This document shows, in pieces, positions 8,710 through 16,669 of a DNA stretch of 34,126 bases (position 1 is the first letter of the stretch; each line of letters begins with the position of its first letter). Origin of the DNA: a virus. Under the pieces are notes generated by a model. That model was not told the DNA's origin. It made no database searches and worked only from the letters and a program-made list of their open reading frames with translations. The stretch is from positions 1-34,126 of IMG/VR virus record IMGVR_UViG_3300035703_000271. One strand, 5' to 3'. The translations under genes were made by a program, and so were the position numbers.

Positions 8710-11700
8710 TTAAAAACCTATGTCTTTTAAAATTTGATCTCTTATCTCTATTAATATATCTAATTTTTCGCTTTTTGTCAAATAAGCTTTAACCATAAGA
8801 ATTTCTGTTTTTATTAAGGTAGAAGCTAATTCTAAATTTTTGGCTATTTTACTTGGTGTTAAATCCAGAGTGTGCGAAGCGTGAGCGGTGTTGGCTGTTT
8901 TTGTTTCTAAATGTTCGGCATACGGATTGTGTAATTTAGAAGGATCAGATGCTAATTGCATAAAATCAGCTCCGCCTCTTTCGGCCCTAGTAACCATGTC
9001 TGGATGGTAACTATAATCAAAAGCTTCTTGAGCATAATCTCTTAATTTTTGTCCTGCTAGATTTCTAATAGGGTGTGTAGGGTCTAATTGAGCTGCTTTT
9101 TCTTTGAATTTTGAAGCAAGATTCCAGTGTTCTTGAGCTTTTTGCTCATGAGCTTCTTTATTTTCAGGAGATTGTTCAGCTAATTTTGAATGGGCTACTG
9201 ACATCCCTAAACTGTGATTAAAGCCTTGTTTTAAATTTTTAAACAAGTTAGAATCATCAGCACTTCTTTCTCTTTCAAATACTTTTTTGCCTTGTTCACT
9301 TAAAGGCAAAGTCTCAGGGCGGGACTGTACGAAGCCCATTCTTCTAGGGACTTTTTTATAAGAATCTTCATAAACAGTATGAACTTTGCCCGCTCCGGTA
9401 TGGGCGGCTTTAGATTCTGGAGAGTGCGTACTTATTTTCTGTACTCCATGTTTCTTGGCTTCTTTAATAATAAGATTCATCAAATTTTCACGCCAATTTT
9501 TATGAGCGGCTTCTACTGTTTTTAAATGTTCTAATTTTTCATTTACTTGTTTCGGATCGTGCCCACTTTCTCCGGCTTGCTGTTCTAAAGCTCTTCTCAT
9601 TGAAGAGCCAAAATCTGATTGTAGTTCATCTACAAACCAGTGCTTAGGATCTGTAGTGTCTACCCTAGACCATGCGATTGTATTTTTAGTGGTTGGATGT
9701 CCACTTCTCATAGAGGCGTCTTGAACTTTTTCAAAAGTTTCTTTTACTTTAGGATCTTTATGAATTTCCTGATAAGATTCTGGCGAATGGTCTAACCTAA
9801 AAACAACTTGAGGTCTTTCGTTGGTATTCTGCATACCTTTCCAGTCTCTATACGAAATTCTATATTTTGTCTTAGGAATTTCTTGAATTTTTTGCTCAAT
9901 CTCTTGTGAAGATAATTTTCCTTTATCTTTAAAAATCTTTTTCCAATCTTCTTTTAAATTAGGGTAAAGCTTATTCATAGTACCAATATCTATTGAGCCC
10001 TTGTTGTTATCGGCGTGTTCTTTTAGCATTTCATGATGATGAAGACCTTCTCCATAGCTATGTTCATGCTCACGATTAGGGATGGCTTGATTTAATAAAT
10101 CAGAAGCTTTTTCTTCTTCTTCTCGACCCTTAGCATATCCAGCTTCAATTTCTTTTTTTCTTTTAAGTTCATTAAAATTCTTGACTTCAGGGATGTGTTC
10201 ATGTAAATGTTTTGGTACAAATTCAGGATCTTCGTGAGCGTTTTCAAATTTTTCTTTTTTTAATCTACTTTGAATTTCACTAATATCATCCGCTATAGCA
10301 TCGGCATGTCCATCATAAACCCAATCGGGCATATCTCTGGTTCCGTCTCTATATTCTTCATTAATTTTATCTGAAGCTTCTGATAAAGCGTTATCCCATC
10401 TGTCTTCATATTCTGGATGATCTTCCGTATTATAGTTAGATGAGTTTGAATAATCTATTCTAGGCTGAAGATGTTCATTATCTTTAATATGTTCGTCAAT
10501 ATCACTTGTACTTAAAGTATCTTCAGGATCTGATAAATCATATCTAAAATTTTTATCATCAGGATCTAAACCAACAGAAATCATGTGATTTCTGTTAAAC
10601 TCTCCATTATTTTTATTTGAAATTTCTATTAGCTTTTGCCATTTATCGGCTTCTTCTTTATCGTAGTCGGGATTATCGTGTTCCCAATCATGCCCAGCTT
10701 CGTCCATAATTTCTTGTGCTAATTCTACGGTCTCATCCGAAATACCGCTTCTGGCTCTTCCGCGGCCATCGGTTCTAGAAAAATCTATACCATTATTATC
10801 AAGATAATCTCTAACACTGTAATTACTTTCCGCTTCTTCTCTAGCCTGTTCATAGAGATGATAATCATCATTATCTTCCGATTCATCCATTAGATGGTCT
10901 TTATATTCTTCAGAATCATATCCATGATCGCTTTCATCATTGGCCCATTTATTGTACATTTCAACGCCATGTCTAGGGTCTATGTTTTCGTTTTCGTATA
11001 GATGTCTTCTTTGCTCTAAACTGCCGTGCCTTTTAACATGTTCCGCTTGATCATCGTCAAGAAATTTACTTTGAATTAACTTATTAGCTAATCCACCGTC
11101 ATATTCTTTGCCGTCTTTCCAGTTACTCCAATTTTCTTCAGGAGAAGATTTATCTTCATCGTCAATTTGTCCGCCTTCTATTCCTAGTTTTTTATCTATA
11201 AATTTTTTTGCGGAAGATTGTGGTATTTTTTCTAAAAATTTATTTAAATTGCGAACGCCCATATTTTTATGGCTAGAATTTAATATCTTTTCCGCTATAT
11301 CTGGCGATATGTTTTTATCTTCTAATGAATCTAGGACATCACTAGGAACTGAGTTTTTAACGCCTAAATTATATAGATAATGATTTATAACTTGATCATC
11401 AGCATTTGGATTAGATATAAATTTATGAGAAATATCAGGATTATCCTGCATAATTTTCATTATTTGAGGCTTAGTAATATTTTCATTGTTATATATAGAA
11501 TTTTCGACAGTCCAGCTATCCAAATTTGGACTGATATTAGCTTCTGCTATGGCTTGGTGAATATGGTTTCCAAACTTTATTTTTTTAGCTGCATTTTCTC
11601 GAATTAAAGAATTATAATTAAGATGTTGGCTTTCATTTCTATTTGCATCTCTAAATAATAGAAAATTAGTATTCGGTTCATTATAAGGAGATTCTAAAAT

Positions 11701-11880
11701 TGCATCTAATAATTTTTCTTTATTTCTATAAATATTATCTGAGAGATTGTAATTGCCCAATAGGAGATCTTTATACTCTTCTTCTGTAAAAGAAGGGGAT
11801 TTTATATGAGCAATAGCCTCATTTAAAGAACCATTCCCTTCTTTGTCAAATATTTTATGTGGTTTTTTGTGACTAGTCAT
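8710..11880 (-). CDS. Large acidic polyvalent-type protein with ELQSD domain
   Basis: 1056 residues. The first 250 residues look like helical repeats (for example ISHKFISNPNADDQVINHYL). Residues about 270-600 are very acidic and rich in Asp, Glu, His and Asn, with no motif I recognise. The best conserved part is residues about 690-870: YRISYRDWKG, VVFRLDHSPES, AWSRVDTTDPKHWFVDELQSD (E752) and WRENLMNLIIKEAKKHGVQKI. The E-[IL]-Q-S-D signature followed by a helix and a GVxKI strand is shared with domains common in phage polyvalent proteins, whose activity I do not know. The C-terminus contains LTKSEK, a candidate protease site. Second gene of the effector operon, overlapping the upstream gene by 8 bases. 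Confidence 0.6.
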   Translation of the reverse strand: MTSHKKPHKIFDKEGNGSLNEAIAHIKSPSFTEEEYKDLLLGNYNLSDNIYRNKEKLLDAILESPYNEPNTNFLLFRDANRNESQHLNYNSLIRENAAKKIKFGNHIHQAIAEANISPNLDSWTVENSIYNNENITKPQIMKIMQDNPDISHKFISNPNADDQVINHYLYNLGVKNSVPSDVLDSLEDKNISPDIAEKILNSSHKNMGVRNLNKFLEKIPQSSAKKFIDKKLGIEGGQIDDEDKSSPEENWSNWKDGKEYDGGLANKLIQSKFLDDDQAEHVKRHGSLEQRRHLYENENIDPRHGVEMYNKWANDESDHGYDSEEYKDHLMDESEDNDDYHLYEQAREEAESNYSVRDYLDNNGIDFSRTDGRGRARSGISDETVELAQEIMDEAGHDWEHDNPDYDKEEADKWQKLIEISNKNNGEFNRNHMISVGLDPDDKNFRYDLSDPEDTLSTSDIDEHIKDNEHLQPRIDYSNSSNYNTEDHPEYEDRWDNALSEASDKINEEYRDGTRDMPDWVYDGHADAIADDISEIQSRLKKEKFENAHEDPEFVPKHLHEHIPEVKNFNELKRKKEIEAGYAKGREEEEKASDLLNQAIPNREHEHSYGEGLHHHEMLKEHADNNKGSIDIGTMNKLYPNLKEDWKKIFKDKGKLSSQEIEQKIQEIPKTKYRISYRDWKGMQNTNERPQVVFRLDHSPESYQEIHKDPKVKETFEKVQDASMRSGHPTTKNTIAWSRVDTTDPKHWFVDELQSDFGSSMRRALEQQAGESGHDPKQVNEKLEHLKTVEAAHKNWRENLMNLIIKEAKKHGVQKISTHSPESKAAHTGAGKVHTVYEDSYKKVPRRMGFVQSRPETLPLSEQGKKVFERERSADDSNLFKNLKQGFNHSLGMSVAHSKLAEQSPENKEAHEQKAQEHWNLASKFKEKAAQLDPTHPIRNLAGQKLRDYAQEAFDYSYHPDMVTRAERGGADFMQLASDPSKLHNPYAEHLETKTANTAHASHTLDLTPSKIAKNLELASTLIKTEILMVKAYLTKSEKLDILIEIRDQILKDIGF

Positions 11881-13084
11881 TTTTTATTTTTCCTATTAAT
11901 TTATGTAAAAAATGAGGATTAACTCCGTGAGCAGACGCGGCCTCTCTAGTGCTTTCATCAGGATTATGCTGAACATTAAAATTTTTATGGCTTGCAACTT
12001 TAAAATCTAAAGGATGTATATCATGCTCTTCTTCAACATTCATGGGCTCAAACATTCCCACCACATTATTCATAGTTGGATGTTTTGAATTATAAATCCC
12101 GTGATATCCAGCCCCTCTAATTTCATTATGTAAATCGTCTGTAGTTACTACGCCTTGATTAATTTGTTTTTGATCAGCCTTTTGCTTAGCTATTCCATAA
12201 ATGTTTTCAGGATCAGATCCGATATCATATAATCTTTTATCCCCTAAACTAGTGACGTATTTAGACTTAACTCCACTAGTAACAAGATCTTCTGGCTTGC
12301 TTCCAGATAAGTAGAAAAAAGTCATCGGATTTGACGGCTTTCCTCTTTTTGCTTCTTCCCCTATTTTTCTTGATCCGTGATATTCAGGATTTAAAGTTTT
12401 AATATTTTTATTTGGAGAATAATGTATTAATTTAATATCGCTTAGTTTTTCTGGACTATCATTTAATTTATGGCTTTTTTCTAAAGATCGATATTTAGGA
12501 AAAATCATTTCCTGTTGATCTTCAGATTTATTAATTGTATCCGTTGAAGGAATAAGTAGAGCTGGGGGATTATTAGAAAATTCATCGGCTATATTGTGAA
12601 GAAACTTTACTGGAACGCCTTCATGTTCCATTTCAGTATAAGCTACAGGTTCGCCTTCTTTATCGGAAAGAAAATCTGTTCCCTGTCCAGCTTTATGTTT
12701 TCCCTGATCTTTTCCATTGATATAATGAAGCTCATGGTAAGCTCCATCGGACACCAGTATGCTTTCTTGACCTAATTTTCTAGCTAATTTTTTTAGATGT
12801 TTTATAGCGCCCTTTGAAGGGTTATGTACTAAGATAGATCTTTCAGGAACTCCATTCCAAACACCTTTAACTTCTTGAGGTCTTAATCCTTTGCCTAATA
12901 AAAAATTTATTGTATCTTCATGAGACATATTAAATTTTGGCTCTACAGCAGGATTTTCCGCTGAAAATATAACATGCGGTTTTCTGTCCATAACAGAATT
13001 ATCGCTTTCAGTCTTGAAAAAATCAAAAGCAAGCTGTTCAGCTTTTTTTGATTCTTTAATTTTTTTTAACACTTTACGGTACAT
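11873..13084 (-). CDS. Two-domain polyvalent-type protein: DUF3293-like plus ADP-ribosyltransferase-like
   Basis: 403 residues, first gene of the leftward effector operon. Residues about 35-170 (VIFSAENP, WNGVPERSILVHNP, LARKLGQESILVSDGAYHELHYI) resemble DUF3293, a small domain of unknown function. An INKSED linker follows. Residues about 220-385 (KLIHYSPNKNIKTLNPEYHG, MTFFYLSG, YVTSL, RLYDIGSDPENI, IRGAGYHGIYN, VVGMFEPM) match the pattern of phage polyvalent ADP-ribosyltransferase-like domains, where LxHYS starts the fold and the AGYHG strand lies near the end. I do not see a clear E-x-E here, so activity is uncertain. Start: ATG at 13084 with GGAGAGG about 6 bases upstream, behind a good promoter. 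Confidence 0.65.
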   Translation of the reverse strand: MYRKVLKKIKESKKAEQLAFDFFKTESDNSVMDRKPHVIFSAENPAVEPKFNMSHEDTINFLLGKGLRPQEVKGVWNGVPERSILVHNPSKGAIKHLKKLARKLGQESILVSDGAYHELHYINGKDQGKHKAGQGTDFLSDKEGEPVAYTEMEHEGVPVKFLHNIADEFSNNPPALLIPSTDTINKSEDQQEMIFPKYRSLEKSHKLNDSPEKLSDIKLIHYSPNKNIKTLNPEYHGSRKIGEEAKRGKPSNPMTFFYLSGSKPEDLVTSGVKSKYVTSLGDKRLYDIGSDPENIYGIAKQKADQKQINQGVVTTDDLHNEIRGAGYHGIYNSKHPTMNNVVGMFEPMNVEEEHDIHPLDFKVASHKNFNVQHNPDESTREAASAHGVNPHFLHKLIGKIKND

Positions 13085-13094
13085 ACAAACCTCT

Positions 13095-13133
13095 CCTATT
13101 GAAATTATACCATATTTTCAATAGGTCAGTCAA
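13095..13133 (-). promoter_or_regulatory. Extended -10 promoter of the effector operon, with inverted repeat over the -10
   Basis: On the minus strand: TTGACT (13133-13128), an 18-base spacer and TGGTATAAT (-10 at 13109-13104). A perfect 10-bp inverted repeat, CCTATTGAAA (13095-13104) and TTTCAATAGG (13116-13125), has the -10 box mostly in its 11-base centre. That placement suits a repressor operator. The start of transcription would be about 13097, so the mRNA would not contain both arms. Confidence 0.75.
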
Positions 13134-13137
13134 CAAA

Positions 13138-13956
13138 TTATATGTTACTTAGGAAATATTTTTGATGCCACTCAGCCTTTAATTTCTTTAACTTAGCATC
13201 TCTATCGGCAATTAACATGTCAATTCTTGGCTTATATGTATTTGGCCCCATACCCGAAGAACCTTGACTAATTCCGTCTTGACTAATTGATTGACTTGTG
13301 TATAAAATTTGAGATTGCTTTTGACTTAAAATTTCTATAGCTGCAGTCATTCCTATGATATCGTTTACCAAAACAGGAACAGAGCTTTCATCTTTGCAGA
13401 TACCTGCCGTATAAGTTATACTGTAGAAAGCTGGCATCCAATGGAAATTACTAACAGCTCTAATGAAAATTAAACCTGCGTTTGAAGCTTGTCCGTCTTG
13501 TAATCCTGCCGCTCCAAAAATTGTCAAAATAGGAATAATATTAATTTGTCTTTTGTGAGCAAAGCCCATTTCGAGCCATGTAGCAGGAATTTTAAAAATG
13601 TTTTCTCCGTTACTGCTTTCAATTAAGAAACTTTCAACGCTTAATACTGGGCCATTATTTGTTTTTACAAAAACAAAAGCTCTGTAAAGATCTCGATCAA
13701 AAGAAAGTCTTTCTTTGAATTGAACTTTAAAAACCGGCACACCTAATTTAAGCTCTATATCATTTGTCGCTAAGACTATTCTGTCTTTTAGTTGTTCATC
13801 ATTAAAATCATTTACATTAATTCCTTGCAAATATCTTGACTTTAATAATTCTGGAGTGATCAAGGCTTCAACTCTTGTTAGAAGTGACGAAACCGCTTTT
13901 GCTTCAACAGGATAGCCTAAGCGATCATATTCTTTTGATTCTGTATAATCAGCCAT
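13138..13956 (-). CDS. Putative virion structural protein, possibly head-tail connector
   Basis: About 272 residues from the ATG at 13956, which has AGGAGG 4 bases upstream; an in-frame ATG at 13971 lies inside the preceding gene and is badly placed. The sequence alternates helices and strands: LATNDIELKLGVPVFKVQF, VLSVESFLI, IFKIPATWLEM, then VPVLVNDIIGMTAAIEIL and SQSISQDGISQGSSGMG, with a C-terminal coiled helix. The pattern recalls connector or adaptor proteins of large myophages, but I cannot name it firmly. It is co-transcribed with the upstream 140-residue protein. Confidence 0.6.
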   Translation of the reverse strand: MADYTESKEYDRLGYPVEAKAVSSLLTRVEALITPELLKSRYLQGINVNDFNDEQLKDRIVLATNDIELKLGVPVFKVQFKERLSFDRDLYRAFVFVKTNNGPVLSVESFLIESSNGENIFKIPATWLEMGFAHKRQINIIPILTIFGAAGLQDGQASNAGLIFIRAVSNFHWMPAFYSITYTAGICKDESSVPVLVNDIIGMTAAIEILSQKQSQILYTSQSISQDGISQGSSGMGPNTYKPRIDMLIADRDAKLKKLKAEWHQKYFLSNI

Positions 13957-13964
13957 AAAACCTC

Positions 13965-14387
13965 CTAACATCCACCAACATTTAACATTTGAACTATAAC
14001 TGCATTTTTTACTATAAAACTTCTAGAAACTGAGTCTTCAATAATTGTGAATTTAACATTTCCTGAAGAAGGTATTTGTGCTGCTGTTAAATTTAATTTA
14101 AAAATAGATCTATCATTAGCGAATGGTTGAATAGCGCTTACAATAATTATTTCGCTATTATCTAAAGAATCAAATGAGACTTGAGCTGAAAGAGAAGTTG
14201 CTGAACTGATATATCTCAAAGGATTATCAGGAAAAGCTTTTGACACTTGTGTTGTGGGATCTTTTTCAAGATCTACTAACTGAAAATAAACCTCTGAAGG
14301 CTGACCTTCTGCTAAATTCCATTGAGCTGTATATTGCCACTGATTGACATTTGCTACATTTTTTAAAAGACGGGCTGATAAAATCAC
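13965..14387 (-). CDS. Putative small virion structural protein
   Basis: 140 residues, predicted mainly beta, with QWQYTAQWNLAEGQPSEVYF, then RYISSATSLSAQVSFDSL, SAIQPFANDRSIFKLNL and VKFTIIEDSVSRSF. Start is GTG at 14387 with AGGAGA 6 bases upstream. It heads a two-gene leftward unit and carries the TAATCTTT motif about 30 bases upstream, which fits late expression. Its overall look is that of a phage structural protein; the exact role is unknown. Confidence 0.6.
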   Translation of the reverse strand: MILSARLLKNVANVNQWQYTAQWNLAEGQPSEVYFQLVDLEKDPTTQVSKAFPDNPLRYISSATSLSAQVSFDSLDNSEIIIVSAIQPFANDRSIFKLNLTAAQIPSSGNVKFTIIEDSVSRSFIVKNAVIVQMLNVGGC

Positions 14388-14409
14388 TTTTTTCTCCTGT
14401 TTTTAAGGA

Positions 14410-14440
14410 TTTACATTAAAGATTAGTATTGTGGTAATAT
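14410..14440 (+). promoter_or_regulatory. Extended -10 promoter for a probably leaderless kinase mRNA
   Basis: TTTACA (14410-14415), a 19-base spacer and TGGTAATAT with the -10 TAATAT at 14435-14440. The ATG of the next gene begins 7 bases after the -10, which is where transcription should start. No ribosome binding site is present, so the mRNA is probably leaderless. Confidence 0.55.
14418..14425 (-). promoter_or_regulatory. TAATCTTT motif upstream of virion gene
   Basis: TAATCTTTAATG on the minus strand, about 30 bases before the GTG of the 140-residue structural gene. It matches the motif seen between many late genes here. Confidence 0.5.
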
Positions 14441-14446
14441 ATATTT

Positions 14447-15004
14447 ATGAAAAATAAAAGTAAAATAATATGTATTGATGGGCCTTCAAGTATTGGAAAA
14501 ACCGTACAATGTAACCTATTGAAAATTCATTTGCAAGAAATGGGAATTAAAACTCATATAATCAAAATAACAAAAGACGATTCACTTCAAAATGTGGCCG
14601 ATAAATTTCAAGAGGCAGAACAAATTATAGAAAAAAATATACTAGGAAATATCGTATTAATTGATGGCGGTATGGCCGGCATAGTAGCTGAAGCTATGGC
14701 CAAAGGCAGTTCAGCAAATAGACTTCCCGAAGATATTAGGAACACTTTGAGATTAGTGGAACAAATTAATTTAAGAGGATTTGTTCAAAACATCGTGATG
14801 ATTCCTAAGAATTATAAATTTGTTTTTCTTAGAAATCCTAATCAAGATGAGTTCATCTTTTCCACAACAGTTGATGGGATACGTAATTTCGCTAACTTAC
14901 ATGTGACTATTAACTTTCCTATCAAATACATTACTATAAATCCAGAAGATACAATGCTGATCATTAGAAATGAAATATTGAAAAATATTTTAAAAAATTC
15001 TTGA
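14447..15004 (+). CDS. P-loop kinase, probably (deoxy)nucleotide kinase
   Basis: 185 residues. Residues 8-20 contain IDGPSSIGKT, a Walker A motif of the thymidylate or deoxynucleotide kinase type. A later VLIDGGMAG strand may match the nucleotide-binding core where thymidylate kinases usually carry a DR motif; the canonical Arg is missing. KFVFLRNP near 125-131 fits the strand before the lid region. It probably phosphorylates nucleotides for phage DNA synthesis; substrate not assignable. The ATG lies 7 bases after a -10 box with no ribosome binding site, suggesting a leaderless mRNA. The gene diverges from the structural pair on the minus strand. Confidence 0.7.
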   Translation: MKNKSKIICIDGPSSIGKTVQCNLLKIHLQEMGIKTHIIKITKDDSLQNVADKFQEAEQIIEKNILGNIVLIDGGMAGIVAEAMAKGSSANRLPEDIRNTLRLVEQINLRGFVQNIVMIPKNYKFVFLRNPNQDEFIFSTTVDGIRNFANLHVTINFPIKYITINPEDTMLIIRNEILKNILKNS

Positions 15005-15029
15005 CTTAAACTTTCCTTTCTGCTAAAAT
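15001..15029 (+). promoter_or_regulatory. Sigma-70-type promoter
   Basis: TTGACT (15001-15006), a 17-base spacer and TGCTAAAAT with the -10 at 15024-15029. Transcription should start near 15036, just before the GGGAGG ribosome binding site of the next gene. The -35 overlaps the stop of the kinase gene. Confidence 0.75.
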
Positions 15030-15050
15030 GCTATTAATAGGGAGGTGGCT

Positions 15051-15257
15051 ATGAGTCAGATAAATCAAATTATTCAATATGAAAACGGAGAGCTATCCGA
15101 GTCTGAGACTATTCATCTTTTTGGGGAGCTGGTCAAAACAAAATTAGCATGGAAGCTTCAGGGTCATTATGGCCGAACCGCAGCAATGTTAATTGAAGCG
15201 GGATATATAGATATAGCAGGAAATGTGCTGTATCTTCCGGAGGAAGAGTGGAACTAA
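15051..15257 (+). CDS. Small conserved phage protein, DUF7417-like
   Basis: 68 residues, MSQINQIIQYENGELSES followed by LFGELVKTKLAWKLQGHYGRTA and LIEAGYI. This IIxYExGEL, LAWxLQGxYGRTAxxLI pattern is shared by small phage proteins of unknown function (DUF7417 as I recall it). Start ATG at 15051 has GGGAGG 5 bases upstream; an in-frame GTG at 15045 overlaps that site. First gene behind a strong promoter. Confidence 0.75.
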   Translation: MSQINQIIQYENGELSESETIHLFGELVKTKLAWKLQGHYGRTAAMLIEAGYIDIAGNVLYLPEEEWN

Positions 15258-15451
15258 AGAAGATGCTTGAAAAACAAAGAGATTTAATGAAAATTGAAAT
15301 TAAAGAATTTCAATTGGAAGAAAAATATTATAAGCAAAAAGCTTATAATAAAAAATACTTTATGGGATTAATTAAAGCTTGCAAAGGACTTGATTACGCT
15401 ATTCAGGCACTAGAGAAAAACGAGAAAGAAATTAGAGAGTTTATTCATTAG
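15248..15451 (+). CDS. Small hypothetical coiled-coil protein
   Basis: Up to 67 residues, almost entirely helical and charged (KQRDLMKIEIKEFQLEEKYY, then LDYAIQALEKNEKEIREFIH). The GTG at 15248 overlaps the end of the preceding gene and has AGGA only 3 bases upstream; an ATG at 15263 is an alternative. Function not recognised. Co-transcribed with its neighbours. Confidence 0.6.
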   Translation: MELKKMLEKQRDLMKIEIKEFQLEEKYYKQKAYNKKYFMGLIKACKGLDYAIQALEKNEKEIREFIH

Positions 15452-15459
15452 GAGGTTTT

Positions 15460-15690
15460 ATGTTTACATTAGAATTTTTACCAGAAGATCAGAGATATCA
15501 ATTAAAATCAGATGACCATAGAATTTATCCTGTAAAATATATTGGTAATTTGCAAATTATAACAACTATTGCAATTCAAGAATGCGGAATTGAAGAAGAA
15601 GAATTGGCTTTTGCTTATGAAATTATGGCAAAAAGAAAGCATCTAAAAGGGCATTTTGGTATTAGAGGAAAATTCTTATTTTCGGAGTAA
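15460..15690 (+). CDS. Small hypothetical phage protein
   Basis: 76 residues starting MFTLEFLPEDQRYQLKSDDH, with a strong AGGAGG 4 bases upstream of the ATG. Mixed strand-helix composition, no transmembrane segment, no motif I recognise. Lies 8 bases after the preceding gene in the same operon. Confidence 0.7.
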   Translation: MFTLEFLPEDQRYQLKSDDHRIYPVKYIGNLQIITTIAIQECGIEEEELAFAYEIMAKRKHLKGHFGIRGKFLFSE

Positions 15691-15692
15691 TA

Positions 15693-15857
15693 ATGAAGGA
15701 ACAGGAAATTGATTTTGTTTTTCCCAAAGATGATCAAGAACTAATAAAAGAATGTAAAGAAGATATGCAAATATTTGGATGGATTTTAATAAAAGAAGAA
15801 GAAGTTTTAACTGAAAAAGGTGTCGAAGGAATAAAGCTTTTATTTAAAATCAAATAA
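15693..15857 (+). CDS. Very small acidic hypothetical protein
   Basis: 54 residues, MKEQEIDFVFPKDDQELIKE at the start and GIKLLFKIK at the end. GGAG lies 6 bases before the ATG, which is 2 bases after the stop of the preceding gene, so translation is probably coupled. Acidic in the middle, no known motif. The next 80 bases carry a promoter. Confidence 0.6.
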   Translation: MKEQEIDFVFPKDDQELIKECKEDMQIFGWILIKEEEVLTEKGVEGIKLLFKIK

Positions 15858-15886
15858 AATCAATAGTTTATAGTTGAATATATTTA

Positions 15887-15914
15887 TTGTATTTTATTTT
15901 ATTTCTGGTATAAT
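15887..15914 (+). promoter_or_regulatory. Extended -10 promoter
   Basis: TTGTAT (15887-15892), a 16-base spacer and TGGTATAAT with the -10 at 15909-15914. Expected start near A15922, giving an 18-base leader that contains AAGGAG before the ATG at 15940. Confidence 0.7.
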
Positions 15915-15939
15915 TTAAATTATGAAAAAGGAGAAAAAT

Positions 15940-16284
15940 ATGCAAACAACACTTGAAACATCAACTGAAACTACTGTTGACAACACTTCTACTAAAGAAG
16001 TATTTGTAGAATTAGCTTCTAAAAAAGAAGCTTTGGTTAAAGAATTAAAAGCTTTAAATGAGGAATTAGAAAAATTAATGCTATCTCTAGGGGAAGGAAC
16101 GATGTTTCAATCCAAGGAAGGATTGGTTTATAAAATTGAAGTGCCTGCTGGTACTTTTGTGTCTTACAAAAAGATTGATTATGTAAGAACCAAACGTGAA
16201 GACGAATCCAAAGGATCTTTATCGGCAAAGGAAGCTGAAGAGGCTGGATTTGTTTTAAACAAAACAAAAAAGACTAAGGCATAG
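15940..16284 (+). CDS. Hypothetical coiled-coil phage protein
   Basis: 114 residues. A Thr-rich N-terminus is followed by a helix (VELASKKEALVKELKALNEE) and a compact beta segment (GTMFQSKEGLVYKIEVPAGTFV). The ATG at 15940 is chosen because AAGGAG sits 6 bases upstream; an ATG at 15922 coincides with the expected transcription start. The end converges on and overlaps the Nudix gene by 11 bases. The helix plus small beta domain suggests an oligomeric protein; function unknown. Confidence 0.65.
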   Translation: MQTTLETSTETTVDNTSTKEVFVELASKKEALVKELKALNEELEKLMLSLGEGTMFQSKEGLVYKIEVPAGTFVSYKKIDYVRTKREDESKGSLSAKEAEEAGFVLNKTKKTKA

Positions 16285-16669
16285 CCCAAAACTTGATTAA
16301 AAGATTATCAGGAGCCGGTACATGGAGTGTATCGGCTACTTCAATAGGATCGACGTAAAACCAATTATCACATTCTTTATCAGCATCTTTAGAGGCGTCT
16401 ATTTTGCCCTCTACTTCTGCTCCAAATAAATATATCATTTTGCCTTGTTTATTTTTGCTTACATTTAATAGTTTTAAAGATTTAGCGTCTAATCCTGTTT
16501 CTTCTTTTAATTCTCTGACAGCAGCAGCCCAAGGACATTCACCTTCATTACAATGACCGCCTGGCCCTGTCCATAATCCGCTATCGTTTCTTTTGCCCAT
16601 TAAAATATTATCTTTTTTATCTTTAATGAGTAGCAGAGAAACTCTTTTATTTTTTTCTTTTTTACTCAT
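16274..16669 (-). CDS. Nudix hydrolase
   Basis: 131 residues. A complete Nudix box (Gx5Ex7REUxEExGU) is present as GHCNEGECPWAAAVRELKEETGL near residues 37-60, with the metal-binding glutamates intact. The preceding GKRNDSGLWTGPGG segment is typical. It should hydrolyse a nucleoside diphosphate linked to another group; the substrate is unknown, but an ADP-ribose derivative would fit the ADP-ribosyltransferases encoded nearby. It starts 8 bases inside the prohead protease gene and is co-transcribed with it, so it may be expressed late. Confidence 0.9.
   Translation of the reverse strand: MSKKEKNKRVSLLLIKDKKDNILMGKRNDSGLWTGPGGHCNEGECPWAAAVRELKEETGLDAKSLKLLNVSKNKQGKMIYLFGAEVEGKIDASKDADKECDNWFYVDPIEVADTLHVPAPDNLLIKFWAMP

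Noticed and set aside
16235-16300. AT-rich inverted repeat at the convergent gene ends as a terminator
   Set aside because: TTTGTTTT-AAACAAA is a weak A/T-only stem inside coding sequence; not enough for a call.
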